From JAPLDP01 sp964628285 (lineage in GTDB: Bacteria > Bacteroidota > Bacteroidia > Bacteroidales > JAGONC01): a stretch of DNA of 13,995 nt. The notes under the pieces were generated by a model, which saw only the letters and a list, made by a program, of their open reading frames with translations, ran no database searches and was not told the origin of the DNA. The first letter of the stretch is position 1; each line of letters begins with the position of its first letter. This document shows, piece after piece, positions 13,990 through 13,995 of the stretch. Location: NCBI GenBank assembly GCA_964628285.1, contig CAZVNP010000067.1, positions 1-13,995 of the forward strand. The letters run 5' to 3'. A program made the position numbers and the translations under genes.

Positions 13990-13995
13990 AGTGTG

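Overview
The window looks like chromosomal core DNA from a member of Bacteroidota, probably Bacteroidales-like. Four things support this. The promoters match the phylum's unusual consensus (a -33 TTTG and a -7 TAnnTTTG). Start codons lack Shine-Dalgarno sequences. The gene order rpmG, DUF4295, ftsY and the mutL-rhomboid-rhomboid block are typical of the phylum. Several families present (DUF4295, DUF6576-tailed rhomboid, long GroES-like protein, DUF6580) are mostly found there. No species call is possible.

Layout, left to right. Positions 1-305 are non-coding, with two heptanucleotide arrays in inverted orientation around a hairpin that resembles a hammerhead ribozyme core. Next is xerD (minus), divergent across 85 bp of overlapping promoters from rpmG, the DUF4295 gene and ftsY (plus); a strong terminator separates the DUF4295 gene from ftsY. 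A compact, AT-rich hicB-hicA toxin-antitoxin pair follows. A long minus-strand block then runs 10350 to 3384: an 88-aa membrane protein, mutL, two rhomboid proteases, uvrB and cysQ, several of them overlapping. The right third holds a stand-alone GroES-like gene (plus), a DUF6580 membrane gene (minus), a lipoprotein amidohydrolase (plus) and a thioredoxin-fold protein (plus). The window ends in another heptad block.

Functionally, the left part combines chromosome dimer resolution, a ribosomal module and the SRP receptor. The centre joins mismatch repair and nucleotide excision repair with intramembrane proteolysis and nucleotide recycling. No phage, CRISPR, transposase, tRNA or rRNA was recognised.

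The most unusual signal is in the spacers. Three separate intergenic regions carry DNA with a strict 7-bp period but unrelated unit sequences. One of these arrays supplies the xerD stop codon, another runs to 6 bp before the ftsY start, and a hammerhead-like hairpin lies between the first two inverted arrays.
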